A DNA stretch of 19,290 nucleotides. It comes from Chloroflexota bacterium. Its GTDB lineage: Bacteria; Chloroflexota; Dehalococcoidia; UBA2979. Positions 6,979 to 18,056 of this stretch are shown here, piece after piece (position 1 is the first letter of the stretch; every line of letters starts with the position of its first letter). A program made the position numbers and the translations under genes. The stretch spans positions 1 to 19,290 of the forward strand of contig QWJG01000012.1 of assembly GCA_009391845.1 (NCBI GenBank), in the 5' to 3' direction. The notes under the pieces were generated by a model, which was not told the origin of the DNA, made no database searches, and was given only the letters and a program-made list of their open reading frames with translations.

Positions 6979-8118
6979 CTAGTCCCAGCGCGCCGCGCTC
7001 CACCGTTCGAGGGGGCCGGCGTGGCGCCGGGAGGCGATGCTGAGCAGGATGCCGATCATCGCGCAGGCGGCAACCATCGAGGATCCGCCGAGGGAGATGA
7101 GCGGCAGCGGGATGCCGGTGGCGGGGAAGAGGCGGACGTTGACGGCGACGTGCAGGAGCGCCTGCACGACCAGCAACGCGGTGATGCCAACCGCGAGCAG
7201 TTGGCCAAAGCGGTCCGGTGCCGACTCGGCGATCGCGAGACCCCGCCACGCGATGACGGCGAAGCCCAGCAGCACTGCGAGTGTCCCGACGAGGCCGAGC
7301 TGTTCGCCGATCTGCGCGAGCGCGAAGTCGGAACTGCGTGTGGAGAGGCCGTCGAGCGCGGAGCTGGCGAGCTCCAGCCCTCGCCCGGTGACGCCCCCAC
7401 CACCGAGGGCGACCTCCACCTGGCGGAGCGTGAAGCCGCTCCCCAGCGGATCGCGGTCGGGATCGAGGAACACGGCGAGACGCTCGCGCTGGTAGCCCGG
7501 GACGGCGAGGGCGAAGGCGAGCGGGATGAACGAGACGACGGTTGCGGCAATCGCCCACAGGCCGCGCGCGGAGACCGGCCAGGCGATCATCAGCGCCAGC
7601 CAGGCGGATCCGAGGACCAAGGCACTGCCGAGGTCCGGCTCCACGAGGATCAGCGCGGCGGGCACGAGGAAGGCGATCAGGAGCAGCGCGAACCCTCGCG
7701 GGGCGGCCTCGCGGGAGGAGGCGGTGGCCGCGATTGCCAGCACGGTCGCCAGCCGCGCGAACTCGGAGGGTTGGAGGCTGTAGGCGCCGATCACGAACCA
7801 GCGGCGCGCGCCGTACTCCGAACTGCCGGCAGCGAGCACGAGCGCGAGCAGGGCGATCCCGGCGAGCAGTAGCGGCGCCCAGGTGAGGCGCAGCAGGCGG
7901 TAGTCGAAGCGGGCGGCCGTGATCAGAACGAGCAGTCCGACGATCAGGAAGATGCCCTGGCGGGCGACATCCGGCGAGACGGAACCATTGCCCTCGCCAG
8001 TGGAGCCCTGGAGCGAGAGCAGGCCGATCGCGCCGATCACGAGCGCCGCGAGCAACAGCAGTGGATCGCCGACCACGCGATGCGGTTGCGCGCTGGACGG
8101 TCGCGCGAACTCAGTCAT
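6979..8118 (-). CDS. rodA: Rod-shape determining glycosyltransferase RodA (SEDS family)
   Basis: A multi-pass membrane peptidoglycan glycosyltransferase that polymerises lipid II for sidewall growth together with PBP2. The 379-aa protein shows SEDS landmarks: GARRWF (103-108), LQPSEFAR (115-122), PDLGSALV (161-168), the GYQRERLAVFLDP loop (208-220), SSDFALAQIGEQLG with the expected catalytic Asp264, and TGIPLPLISLGGSS near the C-terminus. The ATG at 8118 lies inside the end of mrdA (8-bp overlap), pointing to coupled translation. RodA is preferred over FtsW because the gene follows mreBCD-mrdA. Longer in-frame starts upstream would lie deep in mrdA and encode Arg/Ser-rich non-protein sequence. 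Confidence 0.92.
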   Translation of the reverse strand: MTEFARPSSAQPHRVVGDPLLLLAALVIGAIGLLSLQGSTGEGNGSVSPDVARQGIFLIVGLLVLITAARFDYRLLRLTWAPLLLAGIALLALVLAAGSSEYGARRWFVIGAYSLQPSEFARLATVLAIAATASSREAAPRGFALLLIAFLVPAALILVEPDLGSALVLGSAWLALMIAWPVSARGLWAIAATVVSFIPLAFALAVPGYQRERLAVFLDPDRDPLGSGFTLRQVEVALGGGGVTGRGLELASSALDGLSTRSSDFALAQIGEQLGLVGTLAVLLGFAVIAWRGLAIAESAPDRFGQLLAVGITALLVVQALLHVAVNVRLFPATGIPLPLISLGGSSMVAACAMIGILLSIASRRHAGPLERWSAARWD

Positions 8119-9994
8119 CGGAGGCGACCCCCAGATCGAAGTAGTACTCGAACATCGCGCGGGCGACGGGCGCGGCGTGCGTGGAGCCGACGCCGTGCTC
8201 GATGTAGACGGCGACCGCGATCTGCGGATCCTCGAACGGTGCGAACGCGATGTACCAGCCGTGCGTGTCGAAGTGACCGTCGGCGTACGGGGCGCCGAAC
8301 TCGGCGGTACCGGTCTTGCCGCCGATCGTGAGGCCGGACGGCTGGCCGGCGGTGGCGGTGCCACCGGGCCCCGCGGTGATGCGCATCGCCTCGCGAACGA
8401 TCGCGAGCGAGTCACCGTGGTTCTCGAGGTGCGACCGCACAACACGTGGCGTCGGCGACGACTTGCCGTCTACCAGGAGACCACGCACCAGGCGCGGTTC
8501 GAGGATGTCGCCGTCGTTCGCGATGGCGGCGGTGAGCACGGCCATCTGCATCGGCGAGACAGCGAGGTAGCCCTGGCCGATGCCGAAGGTGTAGGTGTCG
8601 CCGAGGAACCATGGATCGCCGATCGCCTCGCTCTTCCAGTCGGGGTCCGGTACGAGTCCGTCGACCTCGCCCGGCAGATCGAGGCCAGTCGCTGATCCGA
8701 GGCCGATCTGGCGCGCGTAAGAGGCCAGCCGGGTCGCGCCGAGGCCCTCGAAGTAGGTGACTCCGCCACGCGCGTACCCGCCCGACAGGTAGTAGAAGTA
8801 GACGTCCGAGGAGCGCGCGAGGCCCCAGTAGAGGTTCGTCGAGCCGTGCGCGGCCCAGTCGCGGAAGGTGTAGGTGACGGACGGATCGTACTCGTCCTGG
8901 ATGTAGATCGCGCCGGTGCTGGTGATCGTGGTGTCCGGCGTGGCGACGCCTTCCTCGAGCGCGGCATAGGCGACGAGGGTCTTGAACGTGGAGCCGGGCG
9001 CGTGCGCCTCCATGTAGGTGCGGTCCACGAGCGGGCGCGCCGGATCGGTGAACAGGGCGAGCAGCGCCTTATCGTCACCGCTGCCGAGGATGTTGGGGTC
9101 GAACGAGGGGAGCGAGACCTGTGCGAGCACCTCGCCGCTGTGAACATCGAGCGCGACGGCGGCGGCGACCCTAGTTGGCGGTTCGCGGCCCGCCACCGCG
9201 GGCGGGAGGCCGGCCTCGATGGCGGCGAGCAGGGCATCGGTGGTGGCGCGCTGAAGCCCGAGGTCGATCGAGAGCTGGAGGCCGGCACCGGGCTGGGCGG
9301 CGAATTCGCTGAGCTGGCCGTAGTCACGTCCGGTTGGATCCGAGACGACGAGCCGGCGGGCAGGCCGGCCGCGCAACGCGTCCTCATAGGTCGCCTCGAG
9401 GCCGCTCTGCCCGACCGTGGCATCGAGGGCGTACCCGGCGGCGAGGTAGGCGTCGACCTCGGACTCGGCGATCGCACCGACATGGCCGACGAGGTGACCG
9501 ACCAGATCGCCGCCCGTGTAGACGCGGTGTGGGACGGCGGTGACCTCGACGCCGGGGATGGTCGCCAGCGCGGCGCGGAGGCGAATCGCCTCGGTAGCGG
9601 AGGGGAGCGCGCGCACCTCGATGGGGGCGGTCGGATCGATGGCGGCGAGGCCGTCCTGGGTCGCCGCCTCGAGATCGGCGACGGAGACGCCGGACTCGCG
9701 CTCGATCGCGACGAGCGCGGTGCGACGGGTGCGATCGTCCGTGGGCAGATCGGCGGGCACAAGCCGGAGGGCATACGCGGGGACATTGGCGACGAGCGGC
9801 CGCCCGTCACGGTCGTAGATCAGGCCGCGTGCGGCGGCGGATTCCACGACGCGCGCGATTTCGCCGCTGGCGAGGATGGGCGGAGGTGTGGGCGCGATGA
9901 GCTGCAGCCGGACAAGCTGCGCGCCGAGTACGGCGAAGACGACGACGGCCCCGAGCCGCAGCGCGAGGAAGCGCCGCCGCTCGATCGCGGTCAT
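8111..9994 (-). CDS. mrdA: Penicillin-binding protein 2, peptidoglycan D,D-transpeptidase
   Basis: Class B PBP that cross-links the glycan strands made by RodA during elongation. The 627-aa protein has one N-terminal membrane anchor (about 13-35), a PBP dimerisation/pedestal region (45-230), and a transpeptidase domain with SxxK as STFK (335-338, Ser335 nucleophile), the second motif SSD (395-397, the SxD form typical of PBP2) and KTG (560-562). The start is the ATG at 9994. The open frame extends to 10411, but that part overlaps mreD and is Ser/Arg-rich. There is no clear Shine-Dalgarno; the start overlaps the stop of a 9-codon mini-ORF (ATGA), so coupled re-initiation is likely. Confidence 0.93.
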   Translation of the reverse strand: MTAIERRRFLALRLGAVVVFAVLGAQLVRLQLIAPTPPPILASGEIARVVESAAARGLIYDRDGRPLVANVPAYALRLVPADLPTDDRTRRTALVAIERESGVSVADLEAATQDGLAAIDPTAPIEVRALPSATEAIRLRAALATIPGVEVTAVPHRVYTGGDLVGHLVGHVGAIAESEVDAYLAAGYALDATVGQSGLEATYEDALRGRPARRLVVSDPTGRDYGQLSEFAAQPGAGLQLSIDLGLQRATTDALLAAIEAGLPPAVAGREPPTRVAAAVALDVHSGEVLAQVSLPSFDPNILGSGDDKALLALFTDPARPLVDRTYMEAHAPGSTFKTLVAYAALEEGVATPDTTITSTGAIYIQDEYDPSVTYTFRDWAAHGSTNLYWGLARSSDVYFYYLSGGYARGGVTYFEGLGATRLASYARQIGLGSATGLDLPGEVDGLVPDPDWKSEAIGDPWFLGDTYTFGIGQGYLAVSPMQMAVLTAAIANDGDILEPRLVRGLLVDGKSSPTPRVVRSHLENHGDSLAIVREAMRITAGPGGTATAGQPSGLTIGGKTGTAEFGAPYADGHFDTHGWYIAFAPFEDPQIAVAVYIEHGVGSTHAAPVARAMFEYYFDLGVASDD

Positions 9995-10041
9995 CGGAAG
10001 GGCCCGCCGGAGACCGTCATCGGAAGAGCCCGACCGGGTGG
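9990..10041. repeat. 26-bp tandem duplication at the mreD/mrdA junction
   Basis: The plus-strand block GTCATCGGAAGGGCCCG beginning at 9990 recurs 26 bp later at 10016 as GTCATCGGAAGAGCCCG, with one mismatch, followed by similar CCGG-containing sequence. On the coding strand each copy ends in TTCCGATGAC, which holds both a stop (TGA) and a start (ATG). One copy ends mreD, and the other precedes mrdA. Confidence 0.85.
9991..10020 (-). CDS. 9-codon mini-ORF linking mreD to mrdA
   Basis: ATG at 10020 overlaps the mreD stop as ATGA. The frame reads MTVSGGPFR and stops with a TGA that overlaps the mrdA ATG in the same ATGA manner. Its end (GPFR-stop) mirrors the mreD end (GLFR-stop) because both come from the 26-bp duplication. 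It may serve as a translational bridge that keeps ribosomes moving from mreD to mrdA, or it may be neutral. Whether the peptide is made is unknown. Confidence 0.4.
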   Translation of the reverse strand: MTVSGGPFR

Positions 10042-10514
10042 CGGCGGAACGGTGTGAGTGCGGTGACGACGATGGCAGCGAGTAGGGCGGTACCGACGGC
10101 CGCGAATGCGACGGCGGCGCTCTCGCGGAAGACCGCGCCGTCGCGGGCGGCGCCCAGTCCGAGGACGGCGGCATAGCCGAGGCTCCCGATCGCGGCCGCC
10201 GCGATGCCGCGACTGAGGCGGGCGGAAAGCCCTCGGTTCTCTCGCGAGACCGACGCGAGGAGGATCGCGCCGCCGACGGACGGCAGCAACGCGAGCAGGA
10301 ACCAGCCGGCTCGCTCGACGGAGATGACGCCGAGCACAAGCGCGGCGGCGGCGGCGATCGGCCACGTCTCCTCGGGCCGTCGTGCGGCGGCCCAGGCGGC
10401 GATGAGCGCACAGGCGGGGATCGGCGCGGCCCAGGCGTCGAGGAAGAACGCGGGAACGACGGCCGCCTGGAGCAGAGCCGCGAGTATGCCGAGGGCGATC
10501 GTCAGCGCGATCAC
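10017..10514 (-). CDS. mreD: Rod shape-determining protein MreD
   Basis: A small integral membrane protein of the elongasome that acts with MreC. The 165-aa product is almost entirely hydrophobic, with about five or six predicted membrane segments (for example 3-25, 52-66, 70-88 and 140-157), typical of MreD in length and character. The sequence is poorly conserved in this family, so the call rests largely on size, topology and position between mreC and mrdA. The GTG start at 10514 overlaps the mreC stop as GTGA. The gene ends in the duplicated junction described at 9990-10041. Confidence 0.82.
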   Translation of the reverse strand: MIALTIALGILAALLQAAVVPAFFLDAWAAPIPACALIAAWAAARRPEETWPIAAAAALVLGVISVERAGWFLLALLPSVGGAILLASVSRENRGLSARLSRGIAAAAIGSLGYAAVLGLGAARDGAVFRESAAVAFAAVGTALLAAIVVTALTPFRRHPVGLFR

Positions 10515-11356
10515 GGCGCCGGCCGGGCGATCGGGGTGTCCGCGACGGGCGGCACGGGGCGGAAGCTGGTGAGGACGAGCACCTGCTCGAGGCGGCGCGG
10601 ATCGGTGAGCGGTTCGACGGTGATCGTCTGATGCAGCGCCTGCGCGTTCGATCGGACAGCGGTGACGCGTCCGGCGACCAGCCCTGCGGGGAGGCGATCA
10701 CCGAGGACTGACGTGACGAGGATGTCGCCGATGGCGACGTTCTTGCCACGCTCGACCAGTTCGAGCGAGAGGCCATCGCCGGTGCCGACCAGTGCCCCGA
10801 GGGTGCGCGACGACTGCACGGTCACGGCGACCGCGGCGTCGACGTCGGTGAGCAGGCGAAGCCAGGCGCGGCCTGCCTCGACCTGCGCGACGACACCGAC
10901 GAGGGTGCCACCGGGGCCGAGCACGGGCTGGCCGACGAGCACGCCATCGTCGGCCCCGCGTCCGATCAGGAAGGCGCGCTGGCCGGGGGCGGGGTCGCGC
11001 AGCAGGACCGGCGCGAGGAGCGCCTGATCCGGGGCGAGGCGCGCCGAGCCATAGAGCTCAGCGGCGGCTCCGGCGATCGTCTGCTGTTCGCGCAGGGCGG
11101 CCAGCTCGCTCTGGAGGCGCTCAACTTCGAGCCGCAGCGCCGCGTTGTCGCCGGCAAGGCGATCCACCTCGTTGGCGCGCAGCACGACGTTGCCGACGGG
11201 GCGCGCGAGGTCACCGAGGGAGGCAACGAGCGGGCTGACGACGGCGCGCGCCTGTTCCTCGATGCGACCGGCGGGCGGCAGGGTGGAGCCGAGGAGGAGC
11301 AGCAACGCCGCAGCGAACAGCGCCGAGAACCAAACGGCACTGCGGCTGCCCGCCAC
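10511..11356 (-). CDS. mreC: Rod shape-determining protein MreC
   Basis: A bitopic membrane protein that links cytoplasmic MreB to the periplasmic PBP2/RodA machinery. The 281-aa protein has a short cytoplasmic N-terminus, one membrane helix (about 8-26), a coiled coil (about 61-93, with NEVDRLAGDNAALRLEVERL heptads) and a C-terminal beta domain containing the G-V-GP-GTLVGVV motif and the GDxLVTSxLGxxxPxGLxxGxV-like segment near 210-240. The GTG at 11356 is the first possible start, because an in-frame TGA lies two codons upstream. No Shine-Dalgarno is evident. It begins 62 bp after the mreB stop. Confidence 0.9.
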   Translation of the reverse strand: MAGSRSAVWFSALFAAALLLLLGSTLPPAGRIEEQARAVVSPLVASLGDLARPVGNVVLRANEVDRLAGDNAALRLEVERLQSELAALREQQTIAGAAAELYGSARLAPDQALLAPVLLRDPAPGQRAFLIGRGADDGVLVGQPVLGPGGTLVGVVAQVEAGRAWLRLLTDVDAAVAVTVQSSRTLGALVGTGDGLSLELVERGKNVAIGDILVTSVLGDRLPAGLVAGRVTAVRSNAQALHQTITVEPLTDPRRLEQVLVLTSFRPVPPVADTPIARPAP

Positions 11357-11418
11357 CGGTCAGGTCGCCGAAGGGTATTGGGCCGCGGTGGCCTCGCGAG
11401 CGGTGCAGGCGATGCGGC

Positions 11419-12450
<1,032 letters not shown>

Positions 12451-12535
12451 CCCCAGAAAGGACGAGAGCGGATTAATCACCGCGGGTGCTCGCAAACGGG
12501 GAGAAGCGGGACCGCCGGGGAAAACGGTCATCTGG

Positions 12536-12565
12536 AGTATACGGGTGCGCAGTTCCGGTTATCAA
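12536..12565 (-). promoter_or_regulatory. Probable mreB operon promoter
   Basis: On the minus strand TTGATA (12565-12560) and TATACT (12541-12536) are 18 bp apart and match five of six bases each. This is the best sigma-70-type promoter in the window. Transcription would start at about 12529-12531. It lies between the upstream transporter gene and mreB, so the mre genes need not depend on the ligA-side transcript. Confidence 0.7.
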
Positions 12566-12615
12566 CGCCGCGTCCGTGATGCCCATCCCACAGAGCAGTC
12601 GGGGCTCGGGTTTGG

Positions 12616-13392
12616 TCAGCTGCTGTCCGCAATGCCGCGCAGGACATAACAAATAATCCAGGCGGTCGATGCGGCGAGGCCGCCGACAACGAGCGTCTCA
12701 ATCGCCGATCGCGTCAACCGGGTGCCCAGCGTGAGCCCCTTCATCGCGCCAACGGCGAGGAAGGCGACCGCGGTCAGGGCGGCGCTCCAGAGAAACGGCC
12801 GGGAGACGCTCCCCGCCGCCAATTCGTCGATCAGGAAGGGCAGGAGTGGGATGGTGCCGACGACGAGGAACGCGAAGAAGGTGGCGGTTGCGGCCTTGCC
12901 GGGGCGCGGACCATCAAGTTGCAGACCGTGTTCTTCCGTCACCATCGTGTCGATCCAGCGGTCGCGGTCTGCGGTGAGGACGGCGACGACGCGCTCCAGA
13001 TCGTCCCCCGAGAATCCCTTCGCGGCGTAGAGCTGCCGCACTTCTTCGCGCTCGCCTTCGGGCACCAGGTCGATTTGTTCACCCTCGGAGCGACGCAATT
13101 CCGTGAGCAATTCGCGATCGGCGCGGGTTCCGAGGTAGTTGCTCGCGGCCATGCTGAACCCGTCGGCGAAGAGGTTGGCGAGGCCGAGGACGACGACGAT
13201 CCCGCCGGAGAGATCGGCGCCGACGGCTCCGGCGGCGACGGCGAAGGTGGTGACGGCGCCGTCAATCGCGCCGTAGACGAAGTCGCGGAGGTAGCTCTGG
13301 GCGGGGCCATCCTCGAGGCGAGCGCGAATCGCCGCGGGTGTGTGGTCAGCGGCGATCGGCTGGTGCCGTCGCCGCGAGAGGCGTGGGAACAC
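12616..13392 (-). CDS. VIT1/CCC1-family iron or manganese transporter
   Basis: A membrane protein of the vacuolar iron transporter family, which moves Fe2+ or Mn2+ out of the cytosol; bacterial members likely export these metals, but the substrate here is unproven. The 258-aa product has the family signature YGAIDGAVTTFAVAAGAVGA (40-59), a second helix with DGFSMAASNYL (77-87), a charged cytosolic metal-binding region (about 90-165, ending in DTMVTEEHGL), and three C-terminal membrane segments (about 168-188, 200-217 and 230-251). Five helices match the VIT1 plan. The GTG start at 13392 is 13 bp after the stop of the small upstream gene, so they are co-transcribed. No strong Shine-Dalgarno is visible. 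Confidence 0.88.
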   Translation of the reverse strand: MFPRLSRRRHQPIAADHTPAAIRARLEDGPAQSYLRDFVYGAIDGAVTTFAVAAGAVGADLSGGIVVVLGLANLFADGFSMAASNYLGTRADRELLTELRRSEGEQIDLVPEGEREEVRQLYAAKGFSGDDLERVVAVLTADRDRWIDTMVTEEHGLQLDGPRPGKAATATFFAFLVVGTIPLLPFLIDELAAGSVSRPFLWSAALTAVAFLAVGAMKGLTLGTRLTRSAIETLVVGGLAASTAWIICYVLRGIADSS

Positions 13393-13405
13393 GCCGGCTG
13401 CTCGG

Positions 13406-13606
13406 CTAGCGGCGAACGAGGCGGTAGACGCGGGTGCTGCCGTCGCTGCCTGACACGATCTTCCCTTCGCGGATCAGCTTGCGAAGCGTTGATGCCATGT
13501 AGGCGCTGTCGATCTCGATCAGCTTGTTGAAGTCCTTCTTGGACATCTGGTCATTCTCGCCGAGCGAGCTGATGATCACGCGTTCCAACTCCATCGTGTC
13601 AGCCAT
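13406..13606 (-). CDS. Small winged-helix DNA-binding-like protein
   Basis: A 66-aa protein of no family I can name. Its layout fits a single winged helix: helices over residues 4-15 and 22-31, a recognition-type helix DSAYMASTLRKLIREGKIV (33-51), then a beta wing with VSGSDGSTRVYRLVRR. This resembles the core of MarR- or BlaI-like regulators without a dimerisation or ligand domain. The ATG has an AAAGGGG ribosome-binding site 7-8 bp upstream. It lies 44 bp after ligA and 13 bp before the VIT transporter gene, so it may regulate that transporter, but this is inferred from position only. Confidence 0.75.
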   Translation of the reverse strand: MADTMELERVIISSLGENDQMSKKDFNKLIEIDSAYMASTLRKLIREGKIVSGSDGSTRVYRLVRR

Positions 13607-13650
13607 CGTGCGCCCCTTTCACCGCCCTGAGCATCGTCCGAGGAGCGCTG

Positions 13651-15763
<2,113 letters not shown>

Positions 15764-15788
15764 AGTTCGTGGAACTTGGAGGTCAGGC

Positions 15789-16457
15789 GTGAGTTCGGAG
15801 CGCACGGTCACGATCGTCGACTACGGCGCAGGCAATCTGCGTAGCGTGGCACGAGCGGTCGCACATGCCGGCTACGAACCGTTGGTGACCTCGCAATCGC
15901 ACGCGATCGAGGCCGCCTGGGCGCTGATCGTCCCCGGCGTGGGCGCCGCGGCGGACACGATGAAGAACCTGCGGGGCAGTGGCCTCGATGGGCCAATTCG
16001 TGACTACATCGCTTCGGAGCGTCCGTTTCTCGGCGTCTGCATGGGCATGCAGGCGTTATTTGACCTGTCTGAAGAGGGTGGACGGCACGAATGTCTGGGC
16101 GTCTTGCCCGGCCGGATCGTGCGATTCCCACGTGGCCTGACCGTCCCGCACATCGGCTGGAACACGGTACACGTCGAACAACCGCACCCGGTGTTCGACG
16201 GTATCGCCCAGGACGCATATTTCTACTTCGTGCACTCATATCACGCACAGCCGGACGAGCCGACGATGGTGATAGGGGTTACGGAGTACGAAGGTCGGGT
16301 TTTCCCGGCCGTAGTGGGGCGCGACAACGTGATTGCGACCCAGTTCCACCCAGAGAAGTCAGGTGCGAGCGGCCTGAGGTTGTACGCCAACTTCATCCGA
16401 CTCGCGCGGGAGCGCGGTTCAATTTCTCCGGAGCCGGTGTCGGCTGCGCGAGGCTGA
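15789..16457 (+). CDS. hisH: Imidazole glycerol-phosphate synthase, glutamine amidotransferase subunit HisH
   Basis: Class I glutaminase that delivers ammonia to HisF in histidine synthesis. The 222-aa protein has the oxyanion-hole region VPGVGA (48-53), the nucleophile in GVCMGMQ (Cys84), and the His/Glu pair in FHPEKSG (His187, Glu189), a complete triad. The DYGAGNLRSV start is typical of HisH. The GTG at 15789 was chosen because GGAGG (15778-15782) lies six bases upstream; longer starts would overlap the ligA promoter. It heads the hisH-hisA-hisF-HAD run on the plus strand. Confidence 0.95.
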   Translation: MSSERTVTIVDYGAGNLRSVARAVAHAGYEPLVTSQSHAIEAAWALIVPGVGAAADTMKNLRGSGLDGPIRDYIASERPFLGVCMGMQALFDLSEEGGRHECLGVLPGRIVRFPRGLTVPHIGWNTVHVEQPHPVFDGIAQDAYFYFVHSYHAQPDEPTMVIGVTEYEGRVFPAVVGRDNVIATQFHPEKSGASGLRLYANFIRLARERGSISPEPVSAARG

Positions 16458-16475
16458 GCCATCAGGAGCACAGCG

Positions 16476-17189
16476 TTGGACGTGATCCCAGCGATCGATA
16501 TCCGCGACGGACGTTGCGTCCGCCTGGAGCAGGGCGACTACGACCGGGAAACCGTCTTTGGCGATGATCCGGTAAAGATGGCGGTCCGCTGGGCGGCGCT
16601 GGGCGCGAAGCGGATCCACGTCGTCGACCTTGATGGTGCGCGCGACGGCAGCCAGGCAAACGCCGAGGTAGTTCGTCGCATCGTGCAAACCGTGGATAGC
16701 GCCATTCAGTACGGCGGCGGGATCCGGGATATTCCGACGCTGGAGCGCACGCTGGAGAGTGGCGTGAGCCGCGTCGTGATCGGCACCGCCGCGGTGAAGG
16801 ACCCGCAGATGCTGCGCGACGCCGTCGCGGTTGCGGGCGACCACCTGATCGTCTCCGTCGACGCGCGCGAGGGCCTCGTCAGCCTGCAGGGCTGGACCGA
16901 GTCCACCGATATTTCCGCGCTGGCGCTGATCGAACGCCTGCAGGGGATGGGCGTGCAGCGTGTCGTCTACACGGACATCATGCGCGACGGCGTGAAGGGC
17001 GGGCCCAGCTTCACGATGTACGACCGGCTGACCGCCGAGACCTCCGTGAAGGTGATCGCAGCAGGCGGCGTGAGCAGCATCGAGGACCTGCGTCGCCTCC
17101 GCGAGGCCGGTGTCGACGGCGCAATCATCGGTCGTGCGCTCTACCGCGGCGAGCTCGATCTGTCCGAGGCAATCGCCGCCGCCCGATAG
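16476..17189 (+). CDS. hisA: ProFAR isomerase HisA
   Basis: Converts ProFAR to PRFAR, the substrate of HisF-HisH, by an Amadori rearrangement. The 237-aa TIM barrel shows the N-terminal PAIDIRDG with general base Asp8, VSVDAREG with the expected acid Asp129, the GWTE segment (139-142), and two phosphate-binding turns GGGIRD (80-85) and AAGGVSS (195-201). The start is TTG at 16476 with AGGAG (16464-16468) seven bases upstream, 18 bp after hisH. I see no trpF nearby, so a dual-function PriA role cannot be judged from context. Confidence 0.94.
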   Translation: MDVIPAIDIRDGRCVRLEQGDYDRETVFGDDPVKMAVRWAALGAKRIHVVDLDGARDGSQANAEVVRRIVQTVDSAIQYGGGIRDIPTLERTLESGVSRVVIGTAAVKDPQMLRDAVAVAGDHLIVSVDAREGLVSLQGWTESTDISALALIERLQGMGVQRVVYTDIMRDGVKGGPSFTMYDRLTAETSVKVIAAGGVSSIEDLRRLREAGVDGAIIGRALYRGELDLSEAIAAAR

Positions 17190-17261
17190 GCACCGCCTCG
17201 ATGGAGTTGGCGCCAGCGGGCGTGGGTGGCGTCCCCGCCGATCTGCGGCGATCATGGTCGG

Positions 17262-18056
17262 GTGCTGACCAAAAGAATCATCCCCTGCTTCGATGTCGAC
17301 AACGGCCGCGTCGTCAAAGGCGTGTCGTTCGTCGAGCTGCGTGATGCCGGCGACCCGGTGGAGCTGGCGGCGAAGTACGACGCGGCCGGCGCGGACGAGC
17401 TGGTCTTCCTGGACATCACCGCCTCCTCCGATCAGCGCACCAGCGTCTACGAGATGATCGCCCGCACGGCGGACCAGGTCTTCATCCCGCTGACCGTGGG
17501 CGGCGGCGTCCGCTCCGGCGATGACGTGCGGCTGATGCTCGAACAGGGCGCCGACAAGGTGTCGATGAACACGGCCGCGGTGGAGCGCCCGGAGCTGGTC
17601 GACGAGGCCTCGCAACGGTTCGGTTCGCAGTGCATCGTGGTCGCCGTGGACGCGAAGAAGATCGCCGAGGGTAAGTGGGAGATCTTCACCCACGGCGGAC
17701 GGACCCCGACCGGCCGGGACGCGGTCGAGTGGGCACGCGAGGCGGTCGATCGAGGCGCCGGCGAGTTGCTGGTGACCTCGATGGATACAGACGGGCACCA
17801 GCGCGGCTACGACATCCCGATGCTGCGTGCGATTAGCGACGCGGTGGAGGTCCCGATCATCGCCTCCGGCGGCGCCGGCGAGCCCTCGCACCTCTACGAC
17901 GCGCTGACCGCCGGCGGCGCGGACGCGGTGCTGGCAGCTTCGATCTTCCACTTTGGCAAGTACGACATCCCGTTCCTCAAGCAGTACCTCCAGGGTCGCG
18001 GGGTGCCGATGCGGCCCGTCGAGACCCCGGCGGCGCCCGCTCCCACCGAGGGCTAG
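17262..18056 (+). CDS. hisF: Imidazole glycerol-phosphate synthase, cyclase subunit HisF
   Basis: Uses ammonia from HisH to convert PRFAR to imidazole glycerol phosphate and AICAR. The 264-aa TIM barrel begins [19 protein letters not shown] with catalytic Asp11 and carries VVAVDAKK with Asp130, the second catalytic residue. The phosphate loops GGGVRSG and [10 protein letters not shown] are present. The GTG at 17262 gives the normal N-terminus and puts both aspartates at their usual numbers; the frame is open to 17226. The Shine-Dalgarno is weak. A short Pro/Ala tail (about 252-264) exceeds the usual length. A 72-bp gap after hisA holds no evident gene or terminator. Confidence 0.95.
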   Translation: MLTKRIIPCFDVDNGRVVKGVSFVELRDAGDPVELAAKYDAAGADELVFLDITASSDQRTSVYEMIARTADQVFIPLTVGGGVRSGDDVRLMLEQGADKVSMNTAAVERPELVDEASQRFGSQCIVVAVDAKKIAEGKWEIFTHGGRTPTGRDAVEWAREAVDRGAGELLVTSMDTDGHQRGYDIPMLRAISDAVEVPIIASGGAGEPSHLYDALTAGGADAVLAASIFHFGKYDIPFLKQYLQGRGVPMRPVETPAAPAPTEG

